Origin: Hortaea werneckii
Taxonomy: Eukaryota > Ascomycota > Dothideomycetes > Mycosphaerellales > Teratosphaeriaceae
Assembly: GCA_037044905.1 (NCBI GenBank)
Contig: JBAOKB010000052.1
Span: 1 to 64,000 of the forward strand
Length of the DNA stretch: 64,000 nucleotides
Direction of reading: 5' to 3'
Shown here: positions 59,797 through 64,000 of the stretch, in pieces
How the letters are laid out: each line of letters starts with the position of its first letter
Position numbering within the stretch: position 1 is the first letter of the stretch
Translations under genes and position numbers: made by a program
The notes under the pieces: generated by a model
Databases searched by the model: none
What the model saw: only the letters and a program-made list of their open reading frames with translations
What the model was told of the DNA's origin: nothing

Positions 59797-61515
59797 TTAC
59801 TGCCTAATCACGCCACCCTCCCCCTCACCCTCCCCTTGCTCCTCCCGTCCAGACCCCGCAGCAGCAGCACCAACACCCCGTCCCCGATACTCATCCGCCT
59901 CATACCTCTTACCCCTAAAACCCCAAACGCCCCAATTCCCCGCACTCACATCCCCCGCAGGGTCCAAATCATTCAGATCCCAGCGCAGACTCCTAAAGCG
60001 GTTTTCCTGGGGCTGCAACATGACATCCGCCTCGCCCCGGCTCTTCTCCTCCACCCACGCGATATCCCGATGCATATCGAAGTCCGTGTAGCCGGTGCAG
60101 ATGATGGGGACTTTGGTCTCGAGGAGTTGGGGGAGAGTGTGTTCCCATTCGTGCGAGGAAGCGGGATGGCCGAGGCCCGGGTGGAAGAGGACGAAGGCGT
60201 CGAAGTACGGGTCGTAAGGGGCGAAGGCTTGCGCGGCGTGCAGCGTGTGGAAGTACTCGACGTAGGTGGAAATTTTCATCTGGCCGCCGAGACGGTCTTC
60301 GATGATGGCGCCCCAGGGGTTGGAAGGGGTGCGGGGTGGGAGGGGGAATTCGGCGTCCCGATTCGCCATGCTTTCCGGCCCGATGAAGATTAAGTGGAAA
60401 GTGGCGCGGGGGAAGAGGTGGGAGAGTTGGATCCAGACTTCGCGGGGCAGGGAGGATTCGGCGCGGGCGCCGAGGATGAAGAGTCGGACGGGAGGCGGGT
60501 TGGGACGGAGGCCTTTGATGTCGGTTCCGGCGCCTGTGCGGGGTGGGTGGAGGGTGTATCTGAGGGCTGGAGGGGAGATTTAGCTAGGAAGGAGCTAGAG
60601 GGGTGGTCGATGAAGTGATGAACAAGATGTGTGCGAAATGGGGCAGTGGAAGTGGAAGGTAGTAATGCGAAATGGAGACTCACCACTTAAACTCCTTAAT
60701 CCTTCCGCAGTCAATCCATTCTTCAATCCATACGGACTCAACTCATGCAACACACTCCCAATCGTAACCGGATACGTCAACAGCCTGGTTACCTGACGCA
60801 TACTCCTCTCCTCGTTCACAGCATTGAACTCGCGCGAATAGAGCATAGTGTCCCAATTGGTCAGATTGACCTGGGCCTCGTCCAGCTGGGGACCGGGGTA
60901 CTCGAATTCCGGGAAAAACCTCCCACTGAGGAGATCGTGGTCATCCTCGTTGATCTGGCGGAGCACGTCGCAGACCTCGAGATGGCTGGCGTAATCGTCC
61001 GCGAAGTGCTCGGCGCAGCAGGAGACGGGGATGCCGCAGTCGGGACACTCGTGGCGGACATGGGCTGGGGGCATGCCATTGTGGGTGGACTTGTGCTGTT
61101 CGGGATCGACGGGAGAGGTGGCGGCCCGGGTCGGTTGGTGCGAAGGGTGCGGACAGTAGGCGTTCTGTCTCATGAAGGCGGCGCGACGGCGGATCTCCGG
61201 GGCGGGGGAGTGGGTGAAGGAGTGGAAGAGGTTGTTGGGTTGGAGGAGGACCCGTTTTTCTTGCCGGACATTCTGGGCTTCTTTGTCGGTGGTGCGGCCG
61301 CGGACATCGTGGTATGGGGCGGCACCGGTGGGTTGAGGTTCTTGCTGAACGGGAGGGGCGGATTGGCGGGATGTGTGGTGGATGTTCCGGCGGGTGGGCT
61401 GTTTCGGGGCGGACGAGGAAGTGAAGGCGCGGCGGGAGGAGACAGGCAGCGAGCGGGGGGTGGTGGAGCTCAAAGCACGCCGCAGACAGCGGGCACAGAC
61501 GGTGTTGGTTGCCAT
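59797..61515 (-). CDS. mss51: mitochondrial translation activator Mss51-like protein
   Basis: In yeast Mss51 activates COX1 mRNA translation and couples it to cytochrome oxidase assembly. Minus-strand exons 61515-60684 and 60566-59797 (GTGAGT donor, CTCCAG acceptor) give 533 aa. The N-terminus is Arg/Ser-rich with no acidic residues for over 30 positions (ARCLRRALSSTTPRSLPVSSRRAF), typical of a mitochondrial presequence. It also carries a C-x2-C (VCARCL), like the haem-regulatory CPX-type area of the yeast protein, though here without Pro. The zinc/MYND-like region has CPHPSHQ, HECPDCGIPVSCC and EHFADDYASHLEVC. The C-terminal domain shows LRYTLHPP, VFIGPES-like IFIGPES, FHPGLGHP, ICTGYTDFDMHRDIAWVE and NRFRSLRWDLNDLDPAGD. 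It is divergent from RSE1 across 398 bp. Confidence 0.9.
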
Positions 61516-61913
61516 GGTGGACGGTTCCTGTCGTCTCTGCTATGCCCCTGCCGGATGTCTAGGTACCTATTCAGGTAGGCAAGCAGGTGCTGTAGAGATG
61601 CATATACAAGACGTCAGCGCATCTCGCCGCCTTTGCCCGATGGGGGAGTCAGGTCCGCTCCACAATCACCAAGCGGATCGGACCACGGACAGTAGTGCTT
61701 GACTCGCGATACCTGCCCGGCTCTGTCGCAAAAGTGAACGCGATCTACAGTACATACCTTTTAGCTGGTACCGGACAGTGGGAGAGTGATTACCTACCTT
61801 GAACAACCTCCGCCACCTCCTCCCTCCTACGCCGCTATCACCACCCCTCCCTCCCCCTCCCCCTCCGTCGCTTCTTCGATTGTCTCTCCCTCTTCCTCTT
61901 GGCACCGGCCATC
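61516..61913. promoter_or_regulatory. bidirectional promoter of mss51 and rse1
   Basis: A 398-bp spacer separates the two start codons. The side nearest RSE1 is strongly C/T-rich (tccctcccc-type runs near 61850), a common fungal core promoter feature. Confidence 0.5.
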
Positions 61914-64000
61914 ATGGCCAACGTGCAACAAACCCAATCCTTCTACGCCCTCACTCTCACCCCGCCTTCCGCGCCTTCGTGTTCCGTTACCTGCAATGCC
62001 ATTCCCGGCTTGAAGACGCAGGATCAGCAGATCTTCGAAGCCCGCGGCCAACGTATCTACCTGCACCGCATCATCGAGAACGAAGACCGCTCCGAAGTAA
62101 AACTCTCCACAGTCCTCGACCAGGATGTCTTCGGTATCATTCGCGGCGTGTCCGCGTTCCGGATTCCAGGGACAGCGACCGACCAGCTGGTGGTGAGCAG
62201 CGACAGTGGCCGGATGAGCATGCTGAACTATGACGCCGACAAAAACGCTTTCCGGCGCGTCCACCTCGAGACATTCGGCAAGAGCGGAGTGCGACGGACG
62301 GTCCCAGGTCAGTATGTCGCGTCAGATCCGCGTGGAAGGTGTCTTATGTTGGCGAGCACGGAGAAGAATAAGGTCGTGTACATGGTGAACCGCGAGCCGG
62401 ACAGCACCATTCGTATCTCAAGTCCGCATGAGGCCAACCAGTGGGCGAGTTTATGTTTTGGCATATGTGCGTTGGATACCGGGTGGGAACATCCCATCTT
62501 TGCCGCTCTCGAGGTGGACTACAGCGAAGCAGAGGCGGATAGCAGTGGCATTGAGTACGAGAGACGGGAAAAGCATTTGGTATATTACACGGTGGATCTC
62601 GGGTTGAACCATGTGATCAAGAGCTGGAGCGATACCGTCGATTACAGCGCAAACAAGATCTTTGGCGTACCCGGTGGCCAGGATGGACCGAGTGGAGTGT
62701 TGGTCTGCTGCGAAGGACGGATATATTACCGTCACGACAAGGCTGAGGGCTTGTCCATTCCCATTCCACGCCGCTCAGGACCAACCGAGGATCCCGAGCG
62801 AAAACGCATCATTGTTTCCGGCTGTCTGCACCTTTCCAAGGCCCGGCACGAATTCTTCTTCCTCCTCCAGACCGAAGATGGCGACGTCTTCAAGCTCACT
62901 CTCGACATGGCCGAAGATGCACAGGGCCGTCGCACCTCTCAACCCGTCAGGATCAACCTTAAATACTACGAAACCTTCCCGGTGGCAAAGACGATGCTGC
63001 TCATCCGCAAGGGTTACATCTACACCGCCTCGGAACATGGCGACAGCAAACTCTACCATGTCAATGACCTCGCTGAAGACATGGACTTCGAACCTCACAA
63101 CAACTTCTCCTCTGACGACGTGTCTCCTGACCCCGCCGACGCCTATACACCTACATTCTTCAAACCACGCGGCCTGACGTTTACTTCCCTTGCTGCTACA
63201 CAACCCTCTCTCCATCCCTTAATGAAAACTAAGGTTGACAATCTCACTGGAGAAGACGCCCCTCAGATATACGCCATCCAGGGTTCGGGCGCCAACTCCC
63301 GCTTCAAAACTCTCCGTCATGGCCTCGAGGTGCAAGAGATTGTCAGCTCGCCGCTAGGCAACATCCCCTTCGACAACCTCTGGTCGCTCAGACATCGCGC
63401 CTCAGATGATTACCACTCCTACCTCCTCCTCAGCTCGGCCTACGGCGACAAAACCATCGTCCTCAGCATTGGCGATGAAGTCGAGACGATGGAAGACTCC
63501 CCTTTCCTGACCAATCGTGCGACCGTCACTGCCCAAACCATGGGCGATGCTACCCTTGTCCAAGTGCACGCCCGTGGCGTCCTGAGTATCCTCGAAAGCG
63601 GCGCCGTAAACGAGTGGCCCTCACCCGCCCACCGCACTATCGTCGCCGGCAGCGCCAACAGCCGCCAACTCCTCCTCGGCCTGTCCTCTTCCGAACTCGC
63701 CTTCTTCTTCATGGGCGACGACGGCGTCCTGAACCAATTAGAAGAGATGCCGGAAATGTCCGGCAAGATCACCGCGCTCGCCGTCGGCGCTACCCCTCCA
63801 GGACAACTTCAAGCCAAATTCGCCGTCGTCGGCTGCGACGACTGCACCATCCGCGTCATGTCCATCGAGCTCGACTCCCCCCTTGAACCCAAATCCGTGC
63901 AAGCCCTCTCGGCCATGCCGACTTCCATCGAAGTCGTCTCCATGCGCGACCCGAGCTCCGGGACCCTGACCAACTACGTCCACATCGGTCTGCAATCGGG
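61914..64000 (+). CDS. rse1: splicing factor 3B subunit 3 (Rse1/SF3b130), 5' part
   Basis: Triple beta-propeller scaffold of the U2 snRNP SF3b complex, related to DDB1 and CPSF160. The window shows the first 695 or so codons with no stop; the full protein is normally about 1200 aa, so the rest lies beyond the right edge. The start MANVQQTQSFYALTLTPP is followed by IFEARGQRIYLHRI, QDVFGIIRGVSAFRI, QLVVSSDSGRMSMLNYD, HLETFGKSGVRRTVPGQYVASDPRGR, and WEHPIFAALEVDYSEAE, all SF3B3 hallmarks. FKTLRHGLEVQEIVSSPL and LWSLRHRASDDYHSYLLLSSA lie in the second propeller area. No intron is needed up to the window end. It shares a divergent promoter with mss51. Confidence 0.95.
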   Translation, partial: MANVQQTQSFYALTLTPPSAPSCSVTCNAIPGLKTQDQQIFEARGQRIYLHRIIENEDRSEVKLSTVLDQDVFGIIRGVSAFRIPGTATDQLVVSSDSGRMSMLNYDADKNAFRRVHLETFGKSGVRRTVPGQYVASDPRGRCLMLASTEKNKVVYMVNREPDSTIRISSPHEANQWASLCFGICALDTGWEHPIFAALEVDYSEAEADSSGIEYERREKHLVYYTVDLGLNHVIKSWSDTVDYSANKIFGVPGGQDGPSGVLVCCEGRIYYRHDKAEGLSIPIPRRSGPTEDPERKRIIVSGCLHLSKARHEFFFLLQTEDGDVFKLTLDMAEDAQGRRTSQPVRINLKYYETFPVAKTMLLIRKGYIYTASEHGDSKLYHVNDLAEDMDFEPHNNFSSDDVSPDPADAYTPTFFKPRGLTFTSLAATQPSLHPLMKTKVDNLTGEDAPQIYAIQGSGANSRFKTLRHGLEVQEIVSSPLGNIPFDNLWSLRHRASDDYHSYLLLSSAYGDKTIVLSIGDEVETMEDSPFLTNRATVTAQTMGDATLVQVHARGVLSILESGAVNEWPSPAHRTIVAGSANSRQLLLGLSSSELAFFFMGDDGVLNQLEEMPEMSGKITALAVGATPPGQLQAKFAVVGCDDCTIRVMSIELDSPLEPKSVQALSAMPTSIEVVSMRDPSSGTLTNYVHIGLQS

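Noticed and set aside
1..64000. CRISPR arrays, insertion sequences, operons or ribosome binding sites
   Set aside because: The sequence is eukaryotic (spliceosomal introns, fungal families); no spaced direct-repeat array is present.

Overview
This window is nuclear DNA of a filamentous ascomycete, most likely a dothideomycete (Capnodiales/Mycosphaerellales type; this placement is inference). The support is dense gene packing on both strands, short spliceosomal introns of about 54-310 nt with gta(a/t)gt donors and CTRAC-type branch sites, fungal families (CBM1-GH5 cellulase, Spt20, fungal coatomer, Mss51), and a TpA-saturated, ORF-free island at 49.3-52.7 kb that looks like a transposon destroyed by repeat-induced point mutation (RIP).

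Layout. 0-10 kb: a promoter-like stretch, a small secreted effector-like protein, ribosomal protein S18 (-), a GT34-like glycosyltransferase (-) and a ferric-reductase-like flavocytochrome (-). 10-25 kb: a degenerate DEAD-box-like protein (-), SPT20 of the SAGA complex, a membrane arylsulfotransferase, a membrane-anchored aspartic-protease-like protein without its catalytic aspartates, and an FAD-dependent dehydrogenase. 25-36 kb: a housekeeping block with YSH1/CPSF73 (-) divergent from delta-COP (RET2), then APC4 and an LSB5-like VHS-GAT endocytic adaptor. 36-40 kb: a sulfatase, a GFA/CENP-V zinc protein (-) and a secreted histidine phosphatase (-).

40-47.6 kb is the most unusual part. Three neighbouring genes share a Cys/His module, C-x6-H-x3-CGH-x-[IV]-x-T-x3-E-x-C-x2-NC-x(14-26)-F-x-C-x2-C, which I do not recognise as a named domain. 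Two are minus-strand paralogs. The third, on the plus strand, adds a PHD finger and then reads in the same frame, past a single TAG, into a ZZ zinc finger, followed by a probable frameshifted coiled-coil tail. An unknown basic protein follows.

48-64 kb: a nitrilase (-) whose start lies about 115 bp from the terminal inverted repeat of the RIP-decayed DNA transposon, then a secreted CBM1-GH5 endoglucanase, a histidine acid phosphatase, a poorly resolved hypothetical gene in a stretch with an abrupt C-to-G strand-skew switch, and divergent MSS51 (-) and RSE1/SF3B3 (+, cut by the window edge).

The genes do not form one pathway. Housekeeping genes are interleaved with secreted and surface functions (cellulase, phosphatases, ferric reductase, pseudoprotease, effector-like protein). 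Exon boundaries were placed by hand from splice signals and reading frame; no alignments were run.
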